NCBI RefSeq assembly: GCF_003612015.1
Contig: NZ_RARB01000007.1
Coordinates: 62,562-126,561 of the forward strand
From: Pantoea piersonii
Lineage (GTDB): Bacteria > Pseudomonadota > Gammaproteobacteria > Enterobacterales > Enterobacteriaceae
DNA length: 64,000 nucleotides
Direction: 5' to 3'
A program made the translations under genes and the position numbers. How positions within the stretch are numbered: position 1 is the first letter of the stretch; every line of letters starts with the position of its first letter. Below, piece after piece: positions 26,581-34,744 of the stretch. Under the pieces are notes generated by a model, which ran no database searches, was not told the origin of the DNA, and worked only from the letters and a program-made list of their open reading frames with translations.

Positions 26581-27564
26581 TCAGAGCACTTTTTGTTCTG
26601 CAAGATCAAGGGCGAAATAGCTGAAAATCAGGTCAGCGCCGGCGCGTTTAATCGCGCCCAGGCTTTCCAGCACCACGTTACGCTCGTCAATCGCGCCCGC
26701 CTGAGCGGCGAATTTGATCATCGCGTATTCACCGCTGACCTGATACGCCGCCAGTGGCAGCTCGGTACGGTCGCGGATTTCACGCAGCACGTCAAGGTAG
26801 GCGCCGGCCGGTTTCACCATCAGCGAATCCGCGCCTTCAGCAGCGTCAATCAGCGACTCGCGAATCGCTTCGCGGCGGTTCATCGGGTTCATCTGATAGG
26901 TTTTACGATCGCCTTTCAGCGCGGTGCCGGCCGCTTCGCGGAACGGACCGTAAAACGATGAGGCGAACTTGGTGGAATAGGACATGATGGCGGTCTGGGT
27001 AAAGCCCGCCGCGTCAAGCGCCTGACGGATCGCCTTAACCTGGCCGTCCATCGCCGCCGACGGCGCAATAAAGTCCGCGCCCGCCGCTGCTGCCACTACC
27101 GCCTGCTTGCCGAGATTAATCAGCGTCGCGTCGTTATCGACGCCGTGATCGCACAGCACGCCGCAGTGGCCGTGGCTGGTGTATTCGCAGAAACAGGTGT
27201 CGGACATAACGATCATTTCCGGCACCGTCTCTTTACAGATGCGCGACATGCGCGCCACCAGGCCGTTTTCATTCCAGGCATCGCTGCCGGTAGCGTCGGT
27301 GTGGTGCGAAATACCGAAGGTCATCACTGAGCGAATGCCCGCTTTGGCGATACGCTCAATTTCATAAGCAAGACGCTTTTCCGGAATGCGCATTACGCCC
27401 GGCATCGCTTCAATCGCTTTGTAATCGTCAACGCCTTCCTCAACGAAAATCGGCAGCGCCAGGTCGTTCAGGCTGAGGGAGGTTTCCTGGAAGAGTTCAC
27501 GCATCGCCGGGCTGGAGCGCAGCCTTCTTGGACGCTGGAGCAGAGAAAAATCAGACATATTCAT
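26581..27564 (-). CDS. hemB: Delta-aminolevulinic acid dehydratase (porphobilinogen synthase)
   Basis: The product has 327 residues. The zinc site [17 protein letters not shown] (about residues 122-138) and the Schiff-base lysines in [14 protein letters not shown] (about 201) and [11 protein letters not shown] (about 253) are intact. The enzyme condenses two 5-aminolevulinate molecules to porphobilinogen, the second committed step of haem synthesis. Two possible starts, 27564 (MNM) and 27558 (MSDF), differ by two residues, and the choice is not critical. In E. coli hemB is far from this chromosome region. Here it lies beside proP. Confidence 0.96.
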   Translation of the reverse strand: MNMSDFSLLQRPRRLRSSPAMRELFQETSLSLNDLALPIFVEEGVDDYKAIEAMPGVMRIPEKRLAYEIERIAKAGIRSVMTFGISHHTDATGSDAWNENGLVARMSRICKETVPEMIVMSDTCFCEYTSHGHCGVLCDHGVDNDATLINLGKQAVVAAAAGADFIAPSAAMDGQVKAIRQALDAAGFTQTAIMSYSTKFASSFYGPFREAAGTALKGDRKTYQMNPMNRREAIRESLIDAAEGADSLMVKPAGAYLDVLREIRDRTELPLAAYQVSGEYAMIKFAAQAGAIDERNVVLESLGAIKRAGADLIFSYFALDLAEQKVL

Positions 27565-27705
27565 TCTTACGCAGGTGAAAAAAGTAGCGTTAGTCTACTC
27601 CTTTTAACGCGCGGAAATGAAGAATGTGTGCGGCGATGGTAGAAATAGCGCGGAACACGTTGCGCTTCTGGCGCGCTTATCAGCCTGCCAGTTACGCAAA
27701 AAAAA

Positions 27706-27723
27706 GCCCGCCGTGCGGCGGGC
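27706..27723 (-). terminator. Terminator of proP
   Basis: GCCCGCC, loop GTGC, GGCGGGC. On the minus strand it is followed by eight T residues. It lies 11 bases past the proP stop codon. Confidence 0.9.
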
Positions 27724-27733
27724 ATTAAAGGCT

Positions 27734-29239
27734 TTATTCGTTGATGTCGGGATGCTGCTGTACCAGGTTTTTACGCTTTTCTTCGAGGCGGGCAATTTCC
27801 ACGTCGATATCTTCGATTTTCTGCTCGATATTGTCGTGGTGCTCCTGCAGGATCTCACGCGCTTCTTCGAGGTCAGATGCGGCAGGCGTCGCGCCGCGCA
27901 GCGGTTTATTCGCCGTCTCTTTCATATAAATGCCGGTAATCAGGCCGATTACCGCCACCACCATCAGGTAGTAGGCTGGCATATAGAGATTATTGGTGGT
28001 TTCCACCAGCCATGCTGCGAGCGTTGGGGTCAGACCGGCAATCAGTACGGAGATGTTAAAGGCGCTCGCCAGCGCGCTGTAGCGGATATGCGTCGGGAAC
28101 ATCGCCGGCAGCGACGACGCCATTACGCCGGTAAAGGCGTTGAGGATCACCGCCATCAGCAGCAGACCGGCGAAAATCAGCCCCAGCACGCCGCTGTTAA
28201 TCAGCATAAATGCCGGAATGGCGAAGATCAGCAGCGCGATGCTGCCAATAATCACGAAAGGACGACGGCCGAAGCGGTCGCTCAACATCCCCATCACCGG
28301 CTGCACAAACAGCATGCCGAGCATAATCGCGATGATGATCAACACGCCGTGATCTTCCGAGTAGTGCAGGTTATGCGACAGATAACTCGGCATGTAGGTC
28401 AGCAGCATGTAGTAGGTGACGTTCGTGGCGATCACCAGACCGATACAGGCAAGCAGGCTTTTCCAGTGCTTGCTGGCGATCTCTTTAAACGACACTTTCG
28501 GGCCGTCGCGCAAGCCTTCACGGTCGCCTTGCTCCAGTTTCTCAACGTGCTGCTGGAAGGCAGGGGTTTCTTCCAGCGCGTGGCGCAGGTAGAGGCCGAT
28601 AATGCCGAGCGGCAGCGCGAGGAAGAACGGCAGACGCCAGCCCCATTCCATAAACTTCGCTTCGCCGATAATCGCGGAGATCAGCACGACGATGCCCGCG
28701 CCGAGCACGAAGCCTGCGATTGAACCGAAGTCGAGCCAGCTGCCCATAAAACCGCGTTTACGGTCGGGCGAGTATTCGGCGACAAAGATCGAGGCGCCGG
28801 TATATTCGCCGCCCACCGAGAAGCCCTGTGCCATTTTGGCTAACAGCAGCAGAATCGGTGCCCAGATGCCAATCGAGGCGTAAGAGGGTATCAGACCAAT
28901 ACAGAAGGTACTGATCGACATAATCACAATGGTGATAGAGAGGATTTTCTGGCGCCCATACTTATCGCCCAGCATGCCGAAGAAAAGGCCGCCCAGCGGT
29001 CGAATCAGAAAGGGAACAGAGAAGGTGCCGAGTGCGGCAATCATCTGAATGCCTGGCGAGGCATCAGGGAAAAAGACTTTACCTAACGCGTAGGCAACAA
29101 AGCCGTAGACGCCAAAATCGAACCATTCCATCGCATTGCCCAGCGACGCAGCGGTAATGGCTTTGCGCAAACGGGCGTCATCAATAATAGTGACGTCATC
29201 CAGCCCAATAGGTTTGACACGCTTCCTACGTAATTTCAT
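27734..29239 (-). CDS. proP: Osmosensing proline/glycine-betaine:H+ symporter
   Basis: The 501-residue MFS transporter starts MKLRRKRVKPIGLDDVTIID. The frame continues 37 codons upstream, but this ATG gives the ProP N-terminus. MFS motifs GDKYGRQKIL (about residue 92) and LSDRFGRRPF (about 330) are present. The C-terminal 50 residues (EEAREILQEHHDNIEQKIED..) form the predicted antiparallel coiled coil that tunes the osmotic activation threshold in E. coli ProP. It imports proline, betaine, ectoine and similar compatible solutes under hyperosmotic conditions. Regulatory sites were not identified, but an AGCGG repeat cluster lies 200-280 bp upstream. Confidence 0.96.
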   Translation of the reverse strand: MKLRRKRVKPIGLDDVTIIDDARLRKAITAASLGNAMEWFDFGVYGFVAYALGKVFFPDASPGIQMIAALGTFSVPFLIRPLGGLFFGMLGDKYGRQKILSITIVIMSISTFCIGLIPSYASIGIWAPILLLLAKMAQGFSVGGEYTGASIFVAEYSPDRKRGFMGSWLDFGSIAGFVLGAGIVVLISAIIGEAKFMEWGWRLPFFLALPLGIIGLYLRHALEETPAFQQHVEKLEQGDREGLRDGPKVSFKEIASKHWKSLLACIGLVIATNVTYYMLLTYMPSYLSHNLHYSEDHGVLIIIAIMLGMLFVQPVMGMLSDRFGRRPFVIIGSIALLIFAIPAFMLINSGVLGLIFAGLLLMAVILNAFTGVMASSLPAMFPTHIRYSALASAFNISVLIAGLTPTLAAWLVETTNNLYMPAYYLMVVAVIGLITGIYMKETANKPLRGATPAASDLEEAREILQEHHDNIEQKIEDIDVEIARLEEKRKNLVQQHPDINE

Positions 29240-29677
29240 AGATTTACCCTGTAATAGCACATGAAAGTCCTCAAGGTCGCGAACCGATTGAACGAAACAG
29301 TCCGCGGCATTGAGAAAATTTAAGCATAGCCGTTTGGCAGAATTTTCCACTGGCTACTATGCGCAATAATTAGTGTTGAAATTATTGCGACAAGTGGCAG
29401 AGTATACCGTTTTTCTTTGATATTTGTCATGTTTGGACTGATAGCGGCCTTTTTTGCCGACGATAGCGGCTAAGCCAGCGGTGGGATAAAGCGGTAAAAA
29501 AGCGGTTTTGCGACAGCGGTTTTTTCTAAAAATGTAAAGGCGATCAATCTGGCGCAGGCGCGTCAGCTCTGGGCGGCTCAACTCCTCTGCGGCAGCGCGT
29601 TGACGTCAGGCGCAGCCCATCTTGCCGCTATGGCGTTATTCAGTAATACTTTGCGCCTCACTGTCAATGGAGGATCG
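29240..29677. other. 438-bp proP upstream region
   Basis: It holds the proP promoter area and the leader of an unknown 131-residue gene. The striking part is six AGCGG motifs at 29443, 29465, 29477, 29490, 29501 and 29515 (listed as a repeat). No further gene was found. Confidence 0.5.
29440..29520. repeat. Six-copy AGCGG repeat cluster
   Basis: AGCGG occurs at 29443, 29465, 29477, 29490, 29501 and 29515, with spacings of 22, 12, 13, 11 and 14 bases. The first two copies share the 9-mer GATAGCGGC, and four of the later ones extend to AGCGGT. The spacing is about one or two helical turns, which would place copies on one face of the DNA. Confidence 0.5.
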
Positions 29678-30073
29678 ATGGTAAGGAAAGAGACTGCGCC
29701 CTTTGAAAACCCCTGGCTGTCAGCCATTGACAGTACAGAAAAGAAACTTACCCGCTACGCTTCGTTTGCTCTACTTCATCCTGTGTCAGAGACGCCGTGC
29801 AGCGTCTGGCTTGCTCGCTATCCGCGGGCCCCTTTCGCGCAAAAAAGGCTTCCGCGCGCAAACGATTGGCTTTGCGTCAGGAACGCGCAGCGCAGCCCAT
29901 TAAAGGCGCTGCCGGAAGAAGAGTATCAGCAGCTGATGCCGACGCTGGCGCGCATCAACCAGCGATTAGCGGCGAAAAAAAGCGCGATAACGGCGACACA
30001 TTGCCCGGATGAGAGTGTTGAAGTGGCGCTGCGCGCAGTAAGAAAGCTGCGCGCAGGGCGGCTAAAGCAGTGA
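29678..30073 (+). CDS. Hypothetical protein, 131 residues
   Basis: A small basic protein starting MVRKETAPFENPWLSAIDST. The ATG at 29678 follows GGAGG at 29669-29673, and the frame is open 26 codons upstream without a ribosome-binding site. No signal peptide, membrane segment or known domain was recognised. The C-terminus is lysine/arginine-rich (RKLRAGRLKQ). It overlaps the 3' end of the convergent dehydrogenase by 12 bases. It may be a lineage-specific gene. Confidence 0.5.
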   Translation: MVRKETAPFENPWLSAIDSTEKKLTRYASFALLHPVSETPCSVWLARYPRAPFAQKRLPRANDWLCVRNAQRSPLKALPEEEYQQLMPTLARINQRLAAKKSAITATHCPDESVEVALRAVRKLRAGRLKQ

Positions 30074-31021
30074 GCGCAGCGGCTGATGTTGCAGCCAGGC
30101 CGCAATATCCTCCACCGCCTGCGTAAAGTAACGCCGGTAATTACTGTCGGCGACATAGCCCAGATGCGGCGTCGCCAGCACGTTCGGCAGCTGCCGCAGC
30201 GGGTGATCGGCGGGCAGCGGCTCCGTATCAAATACGTCCAGCGCAGCGCCAGCCAGCTGGCCCGAACGCAGCGCGGCGATCATCGCCTGCTGATCCACCA
30301 GGCCCGCGCGCGAGGTGTTCACCAGCAGCGCGCCCGGCTTCATCTGCGCCAGCGCGGCGCCATCCAGTAAATGATGCGTGCGCTCGCTTAACACCAGATG
30401 TATCGACACCACATCGCTCGCCGCCAGCAGCGCCTGCAGCGACGGCATCAGCGAAGCGCCGCACTGCGCCGCGCGCCCGGCGGTGAGGTTCTGGCTCCAG
30501 GCGCAAACGCGCATGCCGAACGCCTGAGCCACCTTCGCCATCCCGCCGCCAATCTTACCCAGCCCGATCAGCCCCAGGGTTTTGCCCTCAAGCCCGATTC
30601 CAAGATGCTGCTGCCAGGGACCGTTGCTGCGCAGCGCCTGATTCTCCGCCACGATATGGCGCGCCAGCGCCAGCAGCAGACCCCAGGTTAGCTCCAGCGG
30701 CGGGGCACTGCTGCTCTCGGTGCCGCATACCGCGATGCCGCGCGCGCGGCAGGCTTCAAGATCGATGGCGGCATTGCGCATGCCGGACGTAACGATAAGT
30801 TTCAGTCGCGGCAGGCGCGCCAGACGGGCGGCCGTGAGTGGCGTGCGTTCGCGCATCGCCACCAGAATATCACTGTCGGCAAGCGCAGCGATAAGCGGCT
30901 CATCATCGGCGATATGTTGCTGCAGCGAGCGAGTCTGGACTGTGGGCTGTAGCGAAGACCAGTCGGCCAGCGTCAGCGCTACGTTCTGGTAGTCATCAAG
31001 AAGGGTGCAGTTGAGCGTCAT
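30062..31021 (-). CDS. D-2-hydroxyacid dehydrogenase family protein
   Basis: The 319-residue protein starts MTLNCTLLDDYQNVALTLADW. The NAD(H)-binding motif GLIGLGKIGGGMAKVA lies near residue 151. The catalytic triad of D-2-hydroxyacid dehydrogenases is visible: Arg in NTSRAGLVD (about 228), Glu in DVFDTEP (about 257) and His in TPHLGY (about 277). The substrate (D-lactate, D-glycerate, a phosphonate or another 2-hydroxyacid) cannot be told. Its start codon lies inside the last codons of the upstream phosphodiesterase gene, an overlap of 26 bases, so translation is probably coupled. It also overlaps the unknown convergent gene by 12 bases. Confidence 0.85.
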   Translation of the reverse strand: MTLNCTLLDDYQNVALTLADWSSLQPTVQTRSLQQHIADDEPLIAALADSDILVAMRERTPLTAARLARLPRLKLIVTSGMRNAAIDLEACRARGIAVCGTESSSAPPLELTWGLLLALARHIVAENQALRSNGPWQQHLGIGLEGKTLGLIGLGKIGGGMAKVAQAFGMRVCAWSQNLTAGRAAQCGASLMPSLQALLAASDVVSIHLVLSERTHHLLDGAALAQMKPGALLVNTSRAGLVDQQAMIAALRSGQLAGAALDVFDTEPLPADHPLRQLPNVLATPHLGYVADSNYRRYFTQAVEDIAAWLQHQPLRSLL

Positions 31022-32600
31022 CAGGGACCTCTGTGCGCATCGGCTGGTGTTGATGCTCAGCGAGCCAGTCGATGAACGCGTCGTTATCCATGGGCAAAGC
31101 ATAATAGTAGCCCTGAATAAAGGTCACGCCGCGCTGGCGCAGGTAGAGATACTGCAACGGCGTCTCTACGCCTTCGCCCAGCACTTCCAGCTGCAGCTTA
31201 TGGCTGAGCGTGATAATCGCATCCAGCACCGGCGTTTCCCCCGTCAGCGACTCAATGGCGTTGATAAAGCCGCGATCGATTTTCAGATAGTCCAGCGCGA
31301 AGGTTTGCAGATAGCTCAGCGAGCAGTGCCCGGTGCCGAAATCATCAATCGCCACCTTCATCCCGTCGGCGCGCAGGCGATCGAGCTTTCTTGCCACATC
31401 TTCGCCATCTTTGATCAGGCTGCGCTCGGTCAGCTCCAGCGTAATCTGCAGCGGCGTATGTTTAATTTTATCGGCGAAACTGGCCATATCCTCAACGAAG
31501 GCCGGGTGTTGCAGATGATCGGCGGCAACGTTGATGCCGATATGAAAGCCAGGCTCGATTTTCCACTGCTGAACATCTTCGGCAATGAGGTCGAGCAGGT
31601 GACGCGTCAGCGGCACAATCATGCCTTCCGCCTCGGCGGCGCTGATAAAGATATCGGGCCGGATAGTGTCGCCGTTCGGCAGCGTCCAGCGCAGCAGCGC
31701 TTCGGCGCCGGTACAGGTTTGAGTCTGGTTGTTATAGACCGGCTGGTAGTGCACCGAGAAGTGGCGCGCATTGATGGCGCGGCGGATCTCATCGCGCCAG
31801 GAGATGCGACGCTGTAGCCAGTTGGCGGTCAGCACCATCAGCAAAATAGAGAGGATCGCCGTCATCGGCAGGAAAATAAAGGTCACCTGTCGCCAGGCGC
31901 GCATGATCTCCGAGCCGGGCGTCTCGATTGTCACGCTGATGGGATAACGGTTCGACTGCGCCTGATAAATCTGATCGCTAAAAAGGCTGGCGTGAAGCGG
32001 AGTCGCTTTTCCGGCGGAGATCGGCGCGCCGTCGCTAAAGCGCATGCTGAGCCGGTAGCCGCGCGACTCGCCGATGGCGTTCATAAAATCAATCAGATAC
32101 TGGCCGTCGATAATCGCCCAGAAGCTTTGGTTATCCGCCAGCTGCCGCACGAAAATCACTGCCGGACGCTGCGGTACGGCAGCCGTACCGGCGAGAGAGA
32201 GGCTCCACCAGGCTTTGCCGGTTACCGGCGGCGCGCGCCGCATCATTTCGCTTAATGTGCCGGGATTCATGCCATAAGCCGAGGAGCAGGTAATTTTTTG
32301 CCCCTCCATTTTACCGATGGCGCGGAAATAGGCGTTGAGGGTGCCGGCGCGCTGCAGCTCATCCTCAAACGCACTGCAGGGCTGATACTGAAAACGGCGT
32401 AGCCAGGTAATCATATCCCAGGCGCTGTCGCTCATTTTTTCTGCCTGCGAGAGCAGGGTGCTGGCGGCGCTGAGCTGCTGCTGCTGAACGGTGTGCCGTG
32501 CGTCGATAGCGGTAAACAGGATGCCGAGCAGCAAGGGCAGCACCCCGGACAAGATAATAATTATTCTGGCGTAGTCGCGTTTTCGTTTTAACGGCGGCAC
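30996..32600 (-). CDS. CSS-motif/EAL c-di-GMP phosphodiesterase (PdeC-like)
   Basis: The 534-residue protein has transmembrane helices at about residues 12-32 and 240-262 enclosing a periplasmic CSS sensor domain with the TCSSAYG motif (Cys 105) and a partner Cys 75, the spacing of the redox-active pair in E. coli PdeC. The EAL domain (about 275-520) keeps catalytic residues: GAEALLRW, ELTERS, AIDDFGTG, KIDRGF, EGVET. In the family a periplasmic disulfide lowers phosphodiesterase activity. The gene starts 235 bp from the divergent aldolase. Its stop lies within the start of the hydroxyacid dehydrogenase. Confidence 0.9.
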   Translation of the reverse strand: MPPLKRKRDYARIIIILSGVLPLLLGILFTAIDARHTVQQQQLSAASTLLSQAEKMSDSAWDMITWLRRFQYQPCSAFEDELQRAGTLNAYFRAIGKMEGQKITCSSAYGMNPGTLSEMMRRAPPVTGKAWWSLSLAGTAAVPQRPAVIFVRQLADNQSFWAIIDGQYLIDFMNAIGESRGYRLSMRFSDGAPISAGKATPLHASLFSDQIYQAQSNRYPISVTIETPGSEIMRAWRQVTFIFLPMTAILSILLMVLTANWLQRRISWRDEIRRAINARHFSVHYQPVYNNQTQTCTGAEALLRWTLPNGDTIRPDIFISAAEAEGMIVPLTRHLLDLIAEDVQQWKIEPGFHIGINVAADHLQHPAFVEDMASFADKIKHTPLQITLELTERSLIKDGEDVARKLDRLRADGMKVAIDDFGTGHCSLSYLQTFALDYLKIDRGFINAIESLTGETPVLDAIITLSHKLQLEVLGEGVETPLQYLYLRQRGVTFIQGYYYALPMDNDAFIDWLAEHQHQPMRTEVPDDAQLHPS

Positions 32601-32754
32601 CGCGAATTCCTCTGAATGTGGATGCGTCTGTGAGGAGGTGCAAATTTAATCAGCGCAGCATAACACGCCCTCAGGCCGTGCAGGGTAGCGTTTTGCTCCG
32701 GCGAGCAGGTGATACAGATCAAGTATCGACCGCGCTTTGCATTTATTGACAATG

Positions 32755-32787
32755 TTTTGCCGCTTTTGGTATTTCCCAGCGGCAAAA
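32755..32787. promoter_or_regulatory. 10-bp palindrome upstream of the class II aldolase gene
   Basis: TTTTGCCGCT (32755-32764) and AGCGGCAAAA (32778-32787) are perfect inverted repeats around a 13-base spacer. They lie 50-80 bases before the aldolase start and within the divergent gap to the phosphodiesterase gene. A likely operator, with unknown regulator. Confidence 0.5.
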
Positions 32788-32835
32788 ACGCCGTGTCACC
32801 ATGACGCCACACTGAATCGCGTACAAGAGGCGTAT

Positions 32836-33600
32836 ATGAGTACGGCAACCCTGGCATCATCTTCCCTTCAACAGCGCATTTCCGATGCGGAATGGCAGGC
32901 GCGCGTTAAGCTGGCGCAGGCTTACCATCTGGCGGCGAAGCTGCGCTGGACCGACCATATCTACACCCACTTTTCGCTGCGCGTGCCGGGCGATCGGCCG
33001 CATTTTCTGATTAACGCTTACGGGCAGACTTTTGACGAGATCCAGCCGGAAACGCTGGTCAAGATCGATATCGACGGCAATATCATCGACGATCCCACCG
33101 GGCTGGGGATCAATCCGGCGGGCTTTGTGATCCACAGCGCCATCCACCGTGCCCGCCCGGATGCACATGCAGTCATGCATACGCATACGGCGGCAGGCAT
33201 CGGCGTGTCGGCGCAAAAGCAGGGGCTGCTGATGATTTCGCAGCACAGCACGCGTTTTCACAACCGCGTCGGCTATCACGATTACGAAGGGATCGCGCTC
33301 GATCTCGACGAGCAGCAGCGCATCGTAGCGGATCTCGGCACCCTGAACGCGCTGATCCTGCGCAACCATGGCCTGTTGACTGCGGGCGGCAGCATCGAAG
33401 AGGCGTTTTATAACCTCTACTACCTTGAGCGCGCCTGCCAGGCGCAGCTGGCTGCACAGTCGGGCGGCGCGGAGCTGATTATTCTGCCGGACGCGGTGTC
33501 AGAAAAGGCAGCGCAGGCGTTTGATAACAGCATCCGCAACAAAAAGTATCAGCTGCACTGGGATGCCTATATTCGCCAGCTCAACCGCAACGCGCTGTAA
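32836..33600 (+). CDS. Class II aldolase/adducin-family protein
   Basis: The 254-residue protein belongs to the fuculose-1-phosphate aldolase fold. The zinc ligands appear in MHTHTAAGIGVS (His about 113 and 115) and RNHGLLTAGG (His about 178), and a conserved substrate-binding AGFVIHSAIHRARPD precedes them. The frame opens 33 codons upstream, but the ATG at 32836 fits the family. The enzyme would cleave or epimerise a sugar-phosphate-like compound, with no specific substrate indicated. It is followed after 9 bases by a binding-protein gene, so the two are cotranscribed. Confidence 0.85.
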   Translation: MSTATLASSSLQQRISDAEWQARVKLAQAYHLAAKLRWTDHIYTHFSLRVPGDRPHFLINAYGQTFDEIQPETLVKIDIDGNIIDDPTGLGINPAGFVIHSAIHRARPDAHAVMHTHTAAGIGVSAQKQGLLMISQHSTRFHNRVGYHDYEGIALDLDEQQRIVADLGTLNALILRNHGLLTAGGSIEEAFYNLYYLERACQAQLAAQSGGAELIILPDAVSEKAAQAFDNSIRNKKYQLHWDAYIRQLNRNAL

Positions 33601-33609
33601 GGAGCGGCA

Positions 33610-34557
33610 ATGAACAGACTCAAGGTGTTTGCGGCGGCGCTGCTGCTGAGCGCCAGCACACTGGCGCAGGCGGCGCCCGATCTCAGCGAGGTAACGCTGG
33701 TGCTGGGCGATCAGGCGCGCAATCTGCGCTCGCTGGTGGAGGCATCCGGCGTGCTCAAGGATGCGCCTTATCATTATCGCTGGGCTAACTTTCAGGGCGC
33801 GGCGCCGCTGTTTGAAGCGCAGCGCGCCGGCGCGGTCGATACCTCTTACGCAGGCGATCTGCCGGTGCTGATGGCGGCATCCGGCGGCGTGCCGCTGAAA
33901 ATCATCGCCACCAACGTCGGCGACGCGGGCGCAAACGGGCTGATCGTGCCCGCCGATTCGCCGGTGCGCAGCGTAAAGGAGCTGGCGGGCAAACAGGTCG
34001 TGATATCGTCGGCGCGCGGCAGCATTTCGCAACATCTGCTCTATGAAGCGCTGGGCGAGGCGAAAGTGCCGCGCGACAGCGTGCCGGTGCGCTTTGTACT
34101 GCCGACCGACGCCAGCGCCGCCTTTAATGCCGGGCAGATTGGTGCCTGGGCGACTTTTGATCCCTACCTCGGCATCGCCGAGCAGCATGGCGCGCGCCTG
34201 CTGCGCGACGGTACGGGGTTGACCACCGCGCTCTCCTTCGTGACCGCTACCCGGCAGTCGCTGGACGATCCCGGCAAGCGTGCCGCGATCGCCGATTTTG
34301 TCCAGCGGCTGGCGAAAGCACGTGCATGGGCGCTGACCCACAAGGCGGCCTACAACCAGGTTTATGCGCAGCTGACGCGCCTGCCGCCCGCCGATGCGGA
34401 GAAAATTACCGCGCGCATTTCGCACGGCATTCGCGCCGTGACGCCAGAGGATATTGCGAAAGTACAGAAGGTGTCGGATCTCTTCAGCGAGCTGAAGATT
34501 TTGCCGAACAGGGTAGACGTGGCGGCGATTACCGATCGGAGCCTGTTTCCAGAGTAA
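33610..34557 (+). CDS. Orphan ABC substrate-binding protein of the SsuA/TauA (NMT1) type
   Basis: The 315-residue protein begins with a Sec signal peptide MNRLKVFAAALLLSASTLAQ with cleavage near AQA. The fold matches aliphatic-sulfonate/nitrate/taurine binding proteins: a repeat of TSYAGDLPVLMAASGG (about residue 78), GLIVPADSPVRSVKELAGK (about 105) and AFNAGQIGAWATFDPYLG (about 170). Its ribosome-binding site is the GGAG overlapping the aldolase stop. No permease or ATPase gene adjoins it. The gene is followed by hairpins and then the convergent uxuA. Confidence 0.85.
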   Translation: MNRLKVFAAALLLSASTLAQAAPDLSEVTLVLGDQARNLRSLVEASGVLKDAPYHYRWANFQGAAPLFEAQRAGAVDTSYAGDLPVLMAASGGVPLKIIATNVGDAGANGLIVPADSPVRSVKELAGKQVVISSARGSISQHLLYEALGEAKVPRDSVPVRFVLPTDASAAFNAGQIGAWATFDPYLGIAEQHGARLLRDGTGLTTALSFVTATRQSLDDPGKRAAIADFVQRLAKARAWALTHKAAYNQVYAQLTRLPPADAEKITARISHGIRAVTPEDIAKVQKVSDLFSELKILPNRVDVAAITDRSLFPE

Positions 34558-34744
34558 GCCGGAGAGGCCAGGCACCGATATGGCGCGTTTCGCCGCTAAG
34601 CGATGCTGCGACCAGCATGGCGTCAAGCCGCCATGCTGGCCCGCCTTACGCAGACAGGCGCCTCATCCCTGAGGTGCGCATAACACGCCAGCGCTCTGCG
34701 TTTCTGTGCTGGCTCTTCCGCCATACCTGCCGCCGTAACTGATA
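34558..34744. other. 187-bp gap between the binding-protein gene and uxuA
   Basis: It holds a perfect 11-bp hairpin CCAGCATGGCG (34612-34622)/CGCCATGCTGG (34629-34639), and a second, imperfect stem around GGCGCCTCA at 34667-34690. Either may end transcription, but neither is followed by a T-run. Confidence 0.4.

Noticed and set aside
29357-29581. A 74-codon minus-strand frame upstream of proP
   Set aside because: It coincides with the AGCGG repeat cluster, and no start signal or domain was seen.
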